From Sinorhizobium meliloti 4H41 (GTDB taxonomy: Bacteria; Pseudomonadota; Alphaproteobacteria; Rhizobiales; Rhizobiaceae), in assembly GCF_000375585.1 (NCBI RefSeq), contig NZ_AQWP01000017.1, positions 1-64,000 of the forward strand: 64,000 nt of DNA, given 5' to 3'. The position numbers and the translations under genes were made by a program. The notes under the pieces were generated by a model that saw only the letters and a program-made list of their open reading frames with translations, was not told where the DNA came from and did no database searches. How positions within the stretch are numbered: the stretch's first letter is position 1; the number at the start of each line of letters is the position of its first letter. Below, piece by piece: positions 1 to 8,420 of this stretch.

Positions 1-95
1 GGCATGGACAACCTCCTCGCGAAACCGATCCATGCCAGTATGAACGTGTCAGCCATCTCCCCGAACACCTGTCAGTCATGTGTCCGGGCTATACA

Positions 96-200
96 CTTGT
101 CACAGGGATCCAGCAGCGCCGCGTCTGCGGCGCGGGGAAGCGTTCTTTCAGCCCAAGGACTTGGTCTGGCTGGATTCCTGTGACAAGCACAGGAATGAGG
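96..200. repeat. RIME-like palindromic repeat, copy A
   Basis: The segment is bounded by inverted arms CTTGTCACAGG (96-106) and CCTGTGACAAG (177-187), with a central GCGCCGC-GTCT-GCGGCGC hairpin. Its reverse complement matches two copies at 58146-58261 and 58475-58591, including the shared core 'gcccaaggacttggtctggctggatt'-like stretch. Size (about 105-117 bp) and three-hairpin layout resemble the rhizobial intergenic mosaic elements (RIME); the family name is inference. Bases 1-95 and 201-242 show no supportable gene. Confidence 0.8.
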
Positions 201-242
201 AAGTCAAACAAGCGGCCGCGGGTATTCGATCTCAACGGCTTT

Positions 243-279
243 AGGAAAGTGAGTGCGGTTTTCCGCCCGCATCCCGCTC
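243..279. repeat. Partial copy of a 47-bp palindromic repeat
   Basis: AGGAAAGTGAGTGCGGTTTT followed by CCGCCCGCATCCCGCTC matches 2475-2511 almost base for base. The left arm GAGCGGGATG present at 2465-2474 is missing here, so this copy is truncated. Confidence 0.75.
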
Positions 280-336
280 TAACCTCTTGAATCGATCACG
301 ATGACTTAGGTCGATCCTAGATCAGAAGCGGACCTG

Positions 337-1113
337 TCAAAGCCTCTTCAGGAAGCCATCCGGCGCAACGGTCACCATCAACTTGTTCTGAACCGACCGG
401 TCGATCTCGAACTCAGGGTGCGATTTCAGATACTCATGCACGGCGGTCTTCGGATTGTCGCCCACGTCCCAGGGGCGGTCGTCGAAGAATCCCGCGGGCA
501 TGTCTTCGACCAGAGTGTCGAAGACCACGCAATAGCAGCCGGCCGTCACCATCGGCGCATAGGCTTCGAGTTCGGCGAGCACATGCGCATGGGTATGCAT
601 GGAATCGAGGCATACCATGACGCGGCTGTAGCCGACCGACGCCTGACGCACCTGCGCGACGATGTCCGGATCGATGGACGATCCCTCGAACATCTGAATG
701 CGGCTTGCCATTGGATGGCTCTCGATCGCCGCGCGGTTGTGGGCGCGAATGTCGATGTCGATACCGATGACCTTGCGCTTGGACCGGCCGGGGTCGAATG
801 AAACGCCCGCCTCGATCGCATCGCACATGTCGAGCATGGCGAGCAGCGAGGCGCTCATGATCACCGAGCCTCCATGCGCGATCCCCGTCTCGATCACCAG
901 ATCGGGACGCGTCGCCCAGATCAGTTCCTGCATCGCCAGGATATCCTGCGGATACTGAATGATCGGGCGCCCCAGCCAATCGAAATTATAGACGTAACGC
1001 TTCGCCATAGAAGCTTCGCGCCACTGGTTCGACAGCGCCTGGAAATCGCCGTCACGGCCGTAGCCGTCGATCGCGGCCACCCGCTCGGTGCGGAATTGTT
1101 CGATAGGGTCCAT
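337..1113 (-). CDS. CmcI-like cephalosporin hydroxylase / sugar O-methyltransferase family protein
   Basis: 258 aa. The sequence DLVIETGIAHGGS (about residues 70-82) is the glycine-rich SAM-binding motif of the CmcI family, and VIGIDIDIR and MVCLDSMHTH provide the later Rossmann strands. CmcI-type proteins include cephalosporin hydroxylases and rhamnosyl O-methyltransferases. The neighbouring epimerase and acyltransferase genes favour methylation of a surface-polysaccharide sugar; this is inference. It is the last gene of a compact minus-strand operon: its ATG lies one base after the TGA of the upstream epimerase gene. Length is normal for the family. Confidence 0.8.
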   Translation of the reverse strand: MDPIEQFRTERVAAIDGYGRDGDFQALSNQWREASMAKRYVYNFDWLGRPIIQYPQDILAMQELIWATRPDLVIETGIAHGGSVIMSASLLAMLDMCDAIEAGVSFDPGRSKRKVIGIDIDIRAHNRAAIESHPMASRIQMFEGSSIDPDIVAQVRQASVGYSRVMVCLDSMHTHAHVLAELEAYAPMVTAGCYCVVFDTLVEDMPAGFFDDRPWDVGDNPKTAVHEYLKSHPEFEIDRSVQNKLMVTVAPDGFLKRL

Positions 1114-1114
1114 G

Positions 1115-1957
1115 TCAGATCCTGCTTCTTCTGAAGGGCCGCGGGTGGCAACCGGTATCCGGCTCTCCCTCGCCCAGGATTTCTGCGATGCGCTCTAGCA
1201 CAGGTGCTGCAGCAAAAGCGAACTCGTCCTTCGACCTGTCGACGGAGATCGATGCGAATGAACCTGTCGGCGCACCGTCGTCCACAGCTACGGAGCATTT
1301 CGTCCGGGATTGGATGGCTGCGCACCACTCGGCGTGGCTCGTCTGACGGCCGCTTGCGACGTTGTAGACGGAATTGCGGCCCTCCTGCGCGATCCGCAAG
1401 AGGAGGTCCACGGCATCGTCGATCCAGATATAGTCCTTGCTCGAATCGAGCGCGGTTTGGAGCTGGATATGGCCGCTGCCCGCCTCGCGGCACAGCGCGC
1501 CGAGGAACGTGTCCGACTTCGCCTCGTCAGGCCCGACGACGTTCGACAAGCGCGCGATCCGCACCTTCTCGCGGCCGGAGGCGAGGCAGATCGCTTCCCC
1601 CGTCAACTTGGAGAGATTGTAGAGATCCGAAGGATCGAGAGGCGAGACCGACAGCCGGGCTTCCTCGCGCGTATCCTCGCTGCCGGCATAGACTCGAGTG
1701 GACGAGAGATAGAGAAAGGACGAAAACGCGTTCTCACGCAGGACCTTCGCTGCGAGCGAGACATGCGCTTCGATCGTGTCGAATGGCCGAGTGCGGAAAT
1801 CGGCCGTAAGGCCGATGGCATAGATGACATGGCCGAGGTCCTCGCCGGAGGCCGGCATGTCGGCGCGGGAAGGAACACGCACCTCGGCACCCCGTTCGCG
1901 CAATCGGCGGACGAGATTGCGCCCGATGAAACCGGAACCGCCGAAAACCGTGAACAT
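1115..1957 (-). CDS. NAD-dependent epimerase/dehydratase
   Basis: 280 aa, short-chain sugar-nucleotide epimerase/reductase family. The N terminus VFGGSGFIGRNLVRRL carries the GxxGxxG dinucleotide-binding motif. YLSSTRVY provides the Ser/Thr position and YNLSKL the YxxxK catalytic pair. Substrate is unknown; nucleotide-sugar modification is likely from context. The start at 1957 is chosen because the Rossmann strand begins right there and the ATG overlaps the upstream stop by one base (TGATG); the frame is open further upstream but that part is antisense-like arginine-rich sequence. Middle gene of the 337-2445 operon. Confidence 0.82.
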   Translation of the reverse strand: MFTVFGGSGFIGRNLVRRLRERGAEVRVPSRADMPASGEDLGHVIYAIGLTADFRTRPFDTIEAHVSLAAKVLRENAFSSFLYLSSTRVYAGSEDTREEARLSVSPLDPSDLYNLSKLTGEAICLASGREKVRIARLSNVVGPDEAKSDTFLGALCREAGSGHIQLQTALDSSKDYIWIDDAVDLLLRIAQEGRNSVYNVASGRQTSHAEWCAAIQSRTKCSVAVDDGAPTGSFASISVDRSKDEFAFAAAPVLERIAEILGEGEPDTGCHPRPFRRSRI

Positions 1958-2445
1958 CACGATCGCACCCCCAGCCGCCTCAGCGGATTGCCGCCGCAGA
2001 CGGTGTAGGCTTCGACCTCGCCGCGCACGATGGACCCGGCAGCGATGACACAGCCCTTGCGCAACAGGGCGCCGTCGAGGATCACCGAATTCGCCCCGAT
2101 CCAGACATCCTCCTCGACGACGATGCCGCCGCGGCTCGGCAGGAAGCCCTGTTCCCGGATCAGGCGATCCCGGTCGCCATAGGCGTGATTGACCGGAGCG
2201 AAGGTACAATTGGCCGCGATCAAAACATTGTCGGCGATGCTTATGCCGTTACCGGTATAGAAGACGCAGCCGCTGTTGACGTAACAGAAGCGGCCGATCG
2301 TGAGGTCGCCGGTGCCGCCCACCGGTTTGATCTTGACGAAGCTGTCGATGACCGACGCTTCTCCGACGACGATTCGTGTGCCTCGCACGGAATCCTCGAT
2401 ATCGCAGAGGGGGCTGATCTTAGCCGAGGGATGCACCTCGATCAT
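1957..2445 (-). CDS. Hexapeptide-repeat (left-handed beta-helix) acyltransferase
   Basis: 162 aa. Repeated [LIV]GxxxxI-type hexapeptides run through the protein (IVVGEASVID, LTIGRFCYVN, ISIADNVLIAANC, VVEEDVWIGANSVIL), the hallmark of LbH trimeric acetyltransferases such as the WbbJ/maltose acetyltransferase group. The histidine in APVNHAYGDRD is placed where the catalytic His of this fold occurs. Likely O- or N-acetylates a sugar in polysaccharide synthesis (inference from neighbours). First gene of the three-gene minus-strand operon, translationally coupled to the epimerase gene. Confidence 0.85.
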   Translation of the reverse strand: MIEVHPSAKISPLCDIEDSVRGTRIVVGEASVIDSFVKIKPVGGTGDLTIGRFCYVNSGCVFYTGNGISIADNVLIAANCTFAPVNHAYGDRDRLIREQGFLPSRGGIVVEEDVWIGANSVILDGALLRKGCVIAAGSIVRGEVEAYTVCGGNPLRRLGVRS

Positions 2446-2464
2446 AATGACTCCGATATTTCGA

Positions 2465-2511
2465 GAGCGGGATGAGGAAAGTGTGTGCGGTTTTCCGCCC
2501 GCATCCCGCTC
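2465..2511. repeat. 47-bp palindromic intergenic repeat
   Basis: Outer arms GAGCGGGATG (2465-2474) and CATCCCGCTC (2502-2511) are perfectly complementary and enclose an inner GCGG-TTTT-CCGC hairpin. A truncated copy lies at 243-279. It sits in the intergenic space between divergent genes starting at 2445 and 2647. Short palindromes of this kind are dispersed in rhizobial genomes. Confidence 0.75.
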
Positions 2512-2646
2512 CAGCCTTTGCGCATCTGATGAGACGCTCGGCGCGATAGAGGGTTGTCTCGGTGTCCTCTTTTCCAGTTGGCGCTTGCCGCGTCAACGCC
2601 GGATCGTGCAAGAAGCAACGGTCGGGAACGCTGTATCGAGGAATTC

Positions 2647-3186
2647 ATGTCGCGCTTCAATCGTCTCTCCACGTCGCTCGTCGGCCTCACGGTCGTCGAG
2701 CGCAAGCAAACCGGCGACGAACGCGGCTTTTTCTCACGCTTCTTCTGCCGGGACGAATTGCGCGATTTCGGCGCTGACGGAACGATCGCGCAGATCAACC
2801 ACACGCTGACGCGAGCGAAGGGCACGATCCGGGGCATGCACTTCCAGCGGCCACCCCATGACGAGGCGAAGTTCGTCTCGTGCCTGGCCGGCACCGTATT
2901 CGATGTCGCCGTCGACATCAGGCCGGATTCGCCCACTTATCTGCAATGGCACGGTGAAATCCTGAGCGCGGAGAATGCCCGCTCGATGATGATCCCCGGC
3001 GGGTTTGCCCATGGCTTTCAGACGCTGAGCGAGAATTGCGAACTCGTCTACCTGCATGACAAGCCCTATGCGCCCGAAGCGGAAGGTGGGCTCAATCCGC
3101 TCGACCCGCACCTCGCCATTTCCTGGCCGCTCGAAGTGGCGCAGATGTCGGAGCGCGACCGTGCCTTTGCCTTTATCTCCGCTTGA
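2647..3186 (+). CDS. dTDP-4-dehydrorhamnose 3,5-epimerase family protein
   Basis: 179 aa, RmlC/RfbC family cupin. Typical motifs are GFFSRFFCRDEL near residue 24, RGMHFQRPPHDEAKFVSCLAGTVFDVAVDIR (catalytic His in the MHFQ segment) and MIPGGFAHGFQTLSENCELVYLHD. It epimerises dTDP-4-keto-6-deoxy sugars on the way to dTDP-rhamnose or related sugars. The start at 2647 is chosen over upstream in-frame codons because AGGA lies six bases before it and the family N terminus begins here. No rmlA, rmlB or rmlD gene is next to it, so it may act on a branch sugar. Divergent from the 337-2445 operon. Confidence 0.85.
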   Translation: MSRFNRLSTSLVGLTVVERKQTGDERGFFSRFFCRDELRDFGADGTIAQINHTLTRAKGTIRGMHFQRPPHDEAKFVSCLAGTVFDVAVDIRPDSPTYLQWHGEILSAENARSMMIPGGFAHGFQTLSENCELVYLHDKPYAPEAEGGLNPLDPHLAISWPLEVAQMSERDRAFAFISA

Positions 3187-3210
3187 GGCCGCTGCCGCAG
3201 CGGCGGCACT

Positions 3211-3972
3211 TCACCCGAAGGCGAGGGAGTCGTCGACGATGATGACCGGCCGCCCGCGAGAACAGGCTTCGACGCGCGCCTCGACGCGATAGACCGTTTT
3301 CAGCATGTCGGCGGTGACGACGGCATGGGTCGGGCCGCTGGCCACGACCGATCCCCCGCTGATCACGATCGTATCCTCGCAATAGCGCAGCGCGTGGTTC
3401 AGGTCGTGCAGGGCTATCAGCACCGCCATGCCGGATTGAGCGGCGAGCCGCTTCATGAAGCCGAGCACCTCGATCTGGCGGAAGAGGTCGAGCGCCGAAG
3501 TCGGCTCGTCCATCAGCAGGACCTCGGGTTTGCGCACCAGCGCCTGCGCGATGGAGACGAGCTGGCGCTGCCCTCCGGAAAGTTCGCCAAGGCCGCGAAA
3601 GGCGAGATCCTCGATCTTGAGCGCCGCAAGCACGCGGTCGATTTCCGCCAGTTCGCCGTCCTTGACCTTCCAGCCCGAACCCTGTTTGGCGGAAAGCAGC
3701 ACCGACTCGTAGACCGTCAGGACGGCATTGGCGCCGGTATCCTGCGGCATGTAGCAGATTGCTTCCGCGCCCTTGGCCGTATCGGAAAGATGGACGAGGC
3801 CCGGACCGGCGGCAAGGCCGGCGATCCGCTTGAACAGCGTCGACTTCCCGGCCGCGTTCGGACCGATGACGGCGGTGAGTTGCCCGCCCCTCAATGTGCC
3901 TGTGTTGATGTCGGAAAGGACCACACGCCGGCCATAGGTGGCGCCGACATCCTTGAGGGCGAGGCTTACCAT
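3211..3972 (-). CDS. ABC transporter ATP-binding protein, iron/siderophore (FecE-like)
   Basis: 253 aa. Walker A GPNAAGKST (residues 37-45), Q-loop in MPQDTG, signature LSGGQRQ, Walker B VLLMDEP and H-loop ALHDLNH are all present. It powers the permease encoded just upstream; the two genes overlap by seven bases. Last gene of the binding proteins-permease-ATPase operon (7347 to 3211, minus strand). The start at 3972 is where homology begins; the frame upstream is open but out of the family. Probably repressed by iron through the operator at 7390-7404. Confidence 0.88.
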   Translation of the reverse strand: MVSLALKDVGATYGRRVVLSDINTGTLRGGQLTAVIGPNAAGKSTLFKRIAGLAAGPGLVHLSDTAKGAEAICYMPQDTGANAVLTVYESVLLSAKQGSGWKVKDGELAEIDRVLAALKIEDLAFRGLGELSGGQRQLVSIAQALVRKPEVLLMDEPTSALDLFRQIEVLGFMKRLAAQSGMAVLIALHDLNHALRYCEDTIVISGGSVVASGPTHAVVTADMLKTVYRVEARVEACSRGRPVIIVDDSLAFG

Positions 3973-5036
3973 GCGCGCTTCCTGTTGGTGAAAATCAGCA
4001 CGAAGAAGAAGGGTACGCCGACGAGCGCGGTGATGATGCCGATCGGCAGCACCGCTCCGGGAATGATCATCTTGCTGACCACCGACGTTACGGAGAGCAG
4101 CAGCGCGCCGCAAAGGACGGAGGCCGGCAGGAAGAACCGCTGGTCTTCGCCGACGAGCATGCGGGCGATATGCGGTCCGACGAGACCGACGAAACCGATC
4201 GTTCCGACGAAGGACACCGGGATCGCCGCGAGCAGGCTGACCGTCAGCATCGTTTCGAGCCTGAGGCGGCGGACATTGATGCCGAAGCTCGCCGCCTTGT
4301 CGTCGCCGAGCCGGAGCGCCGTCAGGGCCCAGGCGCGGCGTGCGAAGACCGGCACCGCGACGAGCAGTACGGCGGCCGTGACCCAGACCTTCGGCCATGT
4401 CGCTTTGGTGAGGCTGCCCATCGTCCAGAACACGACCGCCGCAAGCGCCTGTTCTGAAGCAAGATATTCGAGCAGCGACAGCGCGGCGTTGAAGGTGAAG
4501 ACGAGTGCGATGCCCAGAAGGACGATCGTTTCGACGGTGACCCCGCGCATGGTGGAGGCGAAATGGATGAAGAGCGCCGCTATCATAGCCATCAGGAAGG
4601 CATTGAGCGGCACCATGTACTGAACGGCGACCGGGAAGACGGCAACGCCCGCGACGAGGCCGAGCGCCGCGCCGAAGCCGGCCGCGGCCGAGATGCCCAG
4701 CGTGAACGGACTTGCCAGCGGATTGGCCAGGATCGTCTGCATCTGCGCGCCGGCGAGAGAGAGCGAGGCGCCGACCGTCACGGCCATCAGCGCGATGGGC
4801 ATGCGTATGTCCCAGATCACGACGCGAAGCTGATCGGTTACCGTTTCGGCATGAAACAGGGCCGTCAGAACGTCCGAAAGGGAATAATTGGCCGGCCCGA
4901 GCGCCATGTCGACGGCGACGGAGATGAACAGGGCGGCGACGAGTCCCGACAGCATGAAGAGCCGGCGAAAGACGAGAGCGCGGTACCGACCACGCCCTTC
5001 GATGCCTGCGGTCTCCTCGGCGATAGCGGCCATCAT
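3966..5036 (-). CDS. ABC transporter permease, FecCD family
   Basis: 356 aa integral membrane protein of the FecCD/BtuC fold. Around ten hydrophobic spans are visible, with the family sequence SLAGAQMQTILANPLASPFTLGISAAAGFGAALG near residue 110 and GFVGLVGPHIARMLVG near residue 285, the loop that contacts the ATPase. The single permease would act as a homodimer. ATG codons at 5036 and 5033 are both possible; GGAGAG precedes them and both overlap the stop of the upstream binding-protein gene, so translation is coupled. Confidence 0.88.
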   Translation of the reverse strand: MMAAIAEETAGIEGRGRYRALVFRRLFMLSGLVAALFISVAVDMALGPANYSLSDVLTALFHAETVTDQLRVVIWDIRMPIALMAVTVGASLSLAGAQMQTILANPLASPFTLGISAAAGFGAALGLVAGVAVFPVAVQYMVPLNAFLMAMIAALFIHFASTMRGVTVETIVLLGIALVFTFNAALSLLEYLASEQALAAVVFWTMGSLTKATWPKVWVTAAVLLVAVPVFARRAWALTALRLGDDKAASFGINVRRLRLETMLTVSLLAAIPVSFVGTIGFVGLVGPHIARMLVGEDQRFFLPASVLCGALLLSVTSVVSKMIIPGAVLPIGIITALVGVPFFFVLIFTNRKRAW

Positions 5037-6169
5037 TTCTCTCCGTCGGTGAGCGACACGAAATAGCCCGGCCGATAGGCAACCGGAAGGAATTTCTCGT
5101 GGAATTCGCGGAAGGTCCGGTCCGGATCGATATCCGCAAAAAGGTCCGGATGGAACCATTTGGCGAATTGCTGGATCGGCACGAACTCATAGGGCGCGCC
5201 ATAGAACTGGTGCCAGGCGGCATAGACCCTGCCGGCCCTCACCGCTTCGAGGCTCGCAAAAGCCGGCCGCTGCATCAGGCCCTTCAGCCGCTCCCGTGCC
5301 GCCGCTGGATCGGCGCCGCGTCCGACGCTCACGAACTGGTTCAGGTCCGACTCGGCCGACCAGTTGCTGCCGGTGACGATCACATGCTCGGGATTCGCGA
5401 CGACGAGCTGCTCGGGATTGAGATCGCCGAACGTGGTCGTGAATACGTCGGATCCGATATTGTGACCACCGGCCTTTTCGACCATCTCGCCGAAATTCGC
5501 CGGGCCGAAGGTCCGACAGCATGCCGTCTCGCCCGTTATTCCGGGCGAGCGCTCGATGAAGACCGTGGGGCGGTCGACCGCTCCGGCTTTGGCCAGCCGC
5601 TCGCTCACGACAGCGATCTGGGCGCGCCGGTACTCGATGAACTCGTCCGCCCGTGTCTCCGCGCCGAAGAGCTGGCCCAGAATCCGGATGGATTTCTCAC
5701 TGTTCTTCGCCGGGTCCACCCGGAAGTCGAGATAGACCACGGCTATGCCCGCGGCTGCCGCCTTCTCGATGAAGCCCGACTCTTCGACTGCTTCTTCGGC
5801 TTCCAGATTGAGCGTCAGCACATCGGGCTTCAGCGCGATTGCCGCCTCCAGGCTGAAATCACCGCTCGGGATGTAACCGAAACGCGGCAGCTTTTCGATC
5901 TCCGGAAAGCGCTCGAGGTAACCCGCATACGAGTCCGGATCCTTCTTGATCAGGTCGTCGCGCCAGCCGACGATCGTATCGAAGACTGATTCGCGCTTGA
6001 GTGCCGCCGCGATGTGAATCTGGCGCGCCTCTCCCAGCAATATCCGTTTTGCCGGGAGATCGAGTTCGATCTTTCGTCCTGTAACGTCGGTGATTTCCGC
6101 CGCGGTCACCGGCGCCGCGGCAAATGCCACGGCAGCAAGCGCAAGAAGAGCCTTCCTCAGTATCCGCAT
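5033..6169 (-). CDS. ABC transporter substrate-binding protein (iron/siderophore type), paralogue 1
   Basis: 378 aa. A signal peptide (KALLALAAVAFAAAPVTAA, cut near residue 24) precedes ITDVTGRKIELDLPAKRILLG, the typical start of FecB/FhuD-like class III binding proteins. It is a clear paralogue of the next protein upstream: both share GWRDD, a vicinal Cys pair at residues 217-218, AWHQFY / IWHQFY and GYFVSL at the C terminus. The Cys pair is unusual in this family and could bind a metal or form a disulfide. The start at 6169 gives a proper signal peptide; the frame is open upstream without RBS support. Confidence 0.85.
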   Translation of the reverse strand: MRILRKALLALAAVAFAAAPVTAAEITDVTGRKIELDLPAKRILLGEARQIHIAAALKRESVFDTIVGWRDDLIKKDPDSYAGYLERFPEIEKLPRFGYIPSGDFSLEAAIALKPDVLTLNLEAEEAVEESGFIEKAAAAGIAVVYLDFRVDPAKNSEKSIRILGQLFGAETRADEFIEYRRAQIAVVSERLAKAGAVDRPTVFIERSPGITGETACCRTFGPANFGEMVEKAGGHNIGSDVFTTTFGDLNPEQLVVANPEHVIVTGSNWSAESDLNQFVSVGRGADPAAARERLKGLMQRPAFASLEAVRAGRVYAAWHQFYGAPYEFVPIQQFAKWFHPDLFADIDPDRTFREFHEKFLPVAYRPGYFVSLTDGEK

Positions 6170-6222
6170 CGGAACCTCGCGAACAGGAAATCGGAAGGCT
6201 GACGCCTTCCGAACTTGGAGCC

Positions 6223-7347
6223 TTACTTCAGGGAGACGAAGTAGCCGCTCTTGTAGGGCAATGGCAGGAAGCGCTCGTGCAGTTCCTTGAACGTCGCCTC
6301 CGGATCGAGATCCTTGAACAGATCCGGATGCAGCCACTTCGCTATCTGCTGTATGGCCACGAACTGGTAGGGGTTGTTGTAGAACTGATGCCAGATGGCA
6401 TGGACATTGCCGTCCTTGACCGCCTTCACACCGGTGAAGGCAGGACGCGTGGTGAGGGCTTCGAGCTTGCGCTGCGCCTCCTTCTCGTCAGCGCCGTAGC
6501 CGACACCGACCCAGGCACCGCCAGGAACGTAACCCTCCCAGTTGCCGCCCGTGATGATGATCTGGTCGGGATTGGACGCGATGACCTGCTCCGGATTGAC
6601 GGTGCCGAAGGTGCCGGGAATGATGTCCTTCGCCATGTTCACGCCGCCTGCGAGCTCGACCATTTTGCCGAAGTTCTCGTTGCCGAACGACATGCAGCAG
6701 TCATCCGAATAGCCCCCGGCGCGCTCCATGAACACGAGCGGCTTCTTCGGATCGGCCTTGGCGAGGGTATCGGTCACCTTGGCGATGCTGTCGGCACGGA
6801 ATTTGATGAATTCCTCGGCCTTTGCCTCCTCGCCGAACAGCTTGCCGATAAGGCGCATGCTCGGTTCGGTGTTCTCCATCGGCTTTTCGCGGAAATCGAC
6901 ATAGACGAGCGGAATGCCGACTTTTTCGAGCTTCTCGATGTAGCCCGCTTCCTCCGTCGCCGTCTTGGCGTCGATATTCATCAGCATGACGTCCGGCTTC
7001 AGCGCCACCGCCTGCTCAACGTCGAAGGTGCCGTCCTTCATGCCGCCGAAGGTCGGCAGCTTGGCAATCTCGGGATACTTCTCGAGAAAGGCGGCGTATG
7101 TCTCGGGATCCGCCTTGGTGAGGTCGTCGCGCCAGCCGACGACCCGCTTGAACGGCTCGTCCTTGTCGAGAGCGCCGACAAAGTAGATCTGGCGCCCCTC
7201 TCCGAGGATCACATGCTCGACCGGCACATTGACTTCGACCTCGCGACCGGTGACATCGGTTACCTTGATGGCGTCGGCGAACGCGGCGCTCGAAACAAGC
7301 GTGCAAAAACCCGCGGCGGCAGCGGCCACCATGTTGAAAACCTTCAT
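6223..7347 (-). CDS. ABC transporter substrate-binding protein (iron/siderophore type), paralogue 2
   Basis: 374 aa with a signal peptide ending near AAFA (residue 24). It aligns throughout with the downstream paralogue: IKVTDVTGREVEVNVP, ILGEGRQIYFVGALDKDE, VVGWRDDLTK, the Cys pair at residues 217-218, WHQFYNNPYQFVAIQQIAKWLHPDLF and a terminal GYFVSLK. First gene of the operon; GCAGGGAA precedes the ATG. Two binding proteins feeding one permease suggest two related ligands or differential expression. Ligand is probably a ferric chelate, from family and from the iron operator upstream. Confidence 0.87.
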   Translation of the reverse strand: MKVFNMVAAAAAGFCTLVSSAAFADAIKVTDVTGREVEVNVPVEHVILGEGRQIYFVGALDKDEPFKRVVGWRDDLTKADPETYAAFLEKYPEIAKLPTFGGMKDGTFDVEQAVALKPDVMLMNIDAKTATEEAGYIEKLEKVGIPLVYVDFREKPMENTEPSMRLIGKLFGEEAKAEEFIKFRADSIAKVTDTLAKADPKKPLVFMERAGGYSDDCCMSFGNENFGKMVELAGGVNMAKDIIPGTFGTVNPEQVIASNPDQIIITGGNWEGYVPGGAWVGVGYGADEKEAQRKLEALTTRPAFTGVKAVKDGNVHAIWHQFYNNPYQFVAIQQIAKWLHPDLFKDLDPEATFKELHERFLPLPYKSGYFVSLK

Positions 7348-7389
7348 CGTTCCCTGCTCCTTCGAAATTCGGTGCCTTCTAATATTTCA

Positions 7390-7404
7390 TGACTTTACCA
7401 GTCA
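7390..7404. promoter_or_regulatory. Candidate RirA iron-responsive operator (IRO)
   Basis: TGACTTTACCAGTCA fits TGA-N9-TCA, the iron-responsive operator of rhizobia bound by RirA, and its arms TGACT/AGTCA are perfectly symmetric. It lies 43 bp upstream of the binding-protein gene (start 7347) and 49 bp upstream of the divergent methyltransferase gene (start 7453), in AT-rich sequence suited to a promoter for either. Confidence 0.55.
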
Positions 7405-7452
7405 ACATATATCTTTTAGAACGCTTCCAAACAGACGATACCGGGACTGAAA

Positions 7453-8262
7453 ATGAGCGACGTGGCAACGCGGCCCAATTATGATCTTCGCGACGAAATC
7501 AAAGCCTATTGGTCGCAACGTGCGGCCACTTTCGATCTCTCTCCCGGCCACGAGATTTTTTCCGAAGAGGAACGCGCCGCCTGGCATCGGCTCATCCTGC
7601 GCCATCTCGGCGAGGGAGCCGGTCGCTCTGCGCTCGATCTTGCGAGCGGGACCGGAGTGGTCTCGCACCTTCTTGACGATCTCGGCTTCCGGGTGGCGGG
7701 TATCGACTGGGCCGAGCCGATGCTGGAACGCGCGCGGCAAAAAGCGAAGAGCCGCGGACGCGATATTTCCTTCCGCATTGGCGACGCGGAAAATACCATG
7801 GAGCCGGACGACCATTATGACGTCGTCGTGAACCGGCATCTCGTATGGACGCTGGTGGACCCGGCCGCAGCCTTCAGGGAATGGCTTCGCGTCCTCAAGC
7901 CCGGCGGCAGGCTTCTCGTCGTCGACGGCGATTTCGTCAATTCGACCCGGCTCGAGCGGTTCTTTTCGTCGCTCAACGCCTGGGGACAGCGTGTCGGCCT
8001 TCTCAGGCCCGAGACGCCATCACAGCCGCGCGAGATGCTGGAAACGCATCGAAGCATTCTTGCCCGCGTCCACTTCTCGCAAGGAGCGCGCGCCGAGGCC
8101 GTCGTCGAATTGTTGCGGGTCGCCGGTTTCGCCGACATCACCGTCGATACCGATCTCGGAGAGATACACCGGATGCAGGCAAAGAACTGGAATCTGTTCA
8201 AGGGCCTTGCGCGCAGAAGCCAGCATCGCTTTGCGATCCGCGCAAGCAAACCCGTGATCTGA
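7453..8262 (+). CDS. SAM-dependent class I methyltransferase
   Basis: 269 aa. The Rossmann core has ALDLASGTGVVSHLLDDLG (motif I, about residues 59-77), VAGIDWAEPMLERAR (motif post I) and YDVVVNRHLVWTLVDP (motif II region), then LKPGGRLLVVDGDF. This is the Methyltransf_11/25 type found in small-molecule biosynthesis. Divergent from the iron-type ABC operon across 105 bp containing a candidate RirA site, so it may modify or process an iron chelate; that role is inference. No non-ribosomal peptide or other siderophore synthesis gene is in the window. Confidence 0.8.
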   Translation: MSDVATRPNYDLRDEIKAYWSQRAATFDLSPGHEIFSEEERAAWHRLILRHLGEGAGRSALDLASGTGVVSHLLDDLGFRVAGIDWAEPMLERARQKAKSRGRDISFRIGDAENTMEPDDHYDVVVNRHLVWTLVDPAAAFREWLRVLKPGGRLLVVDGDFVNSTRLERFFSSLNAWGQRVGLLRPETPSQPREMLETHRSILARVHFSQGARAEAVVELLRVAGFADITVDTDLGEIHRMQAKNWNLFKGLARRSQHRFAIRASKPVI

Positions 8263-8420
8263 TGCCGGCCTACTAGGCTGCGCGCGGCGGCCGGCCAATT
8301 CAGCACTCTTGAGCTTCGACGTGTCGGTGCTCTATCTCTCCGGGAAGCTGCACTGCCATCGTGGTTCAGCAGCTGGTGCCGACCCACGTGAGTGGAGTTG
8401 CAAATGGATAGGCCCGTACG

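Noticed and set aside
78..290. Open frame over the first repeat
   Set aside because: Lies inside repetitive palindromic DNA; no RBS or homology.
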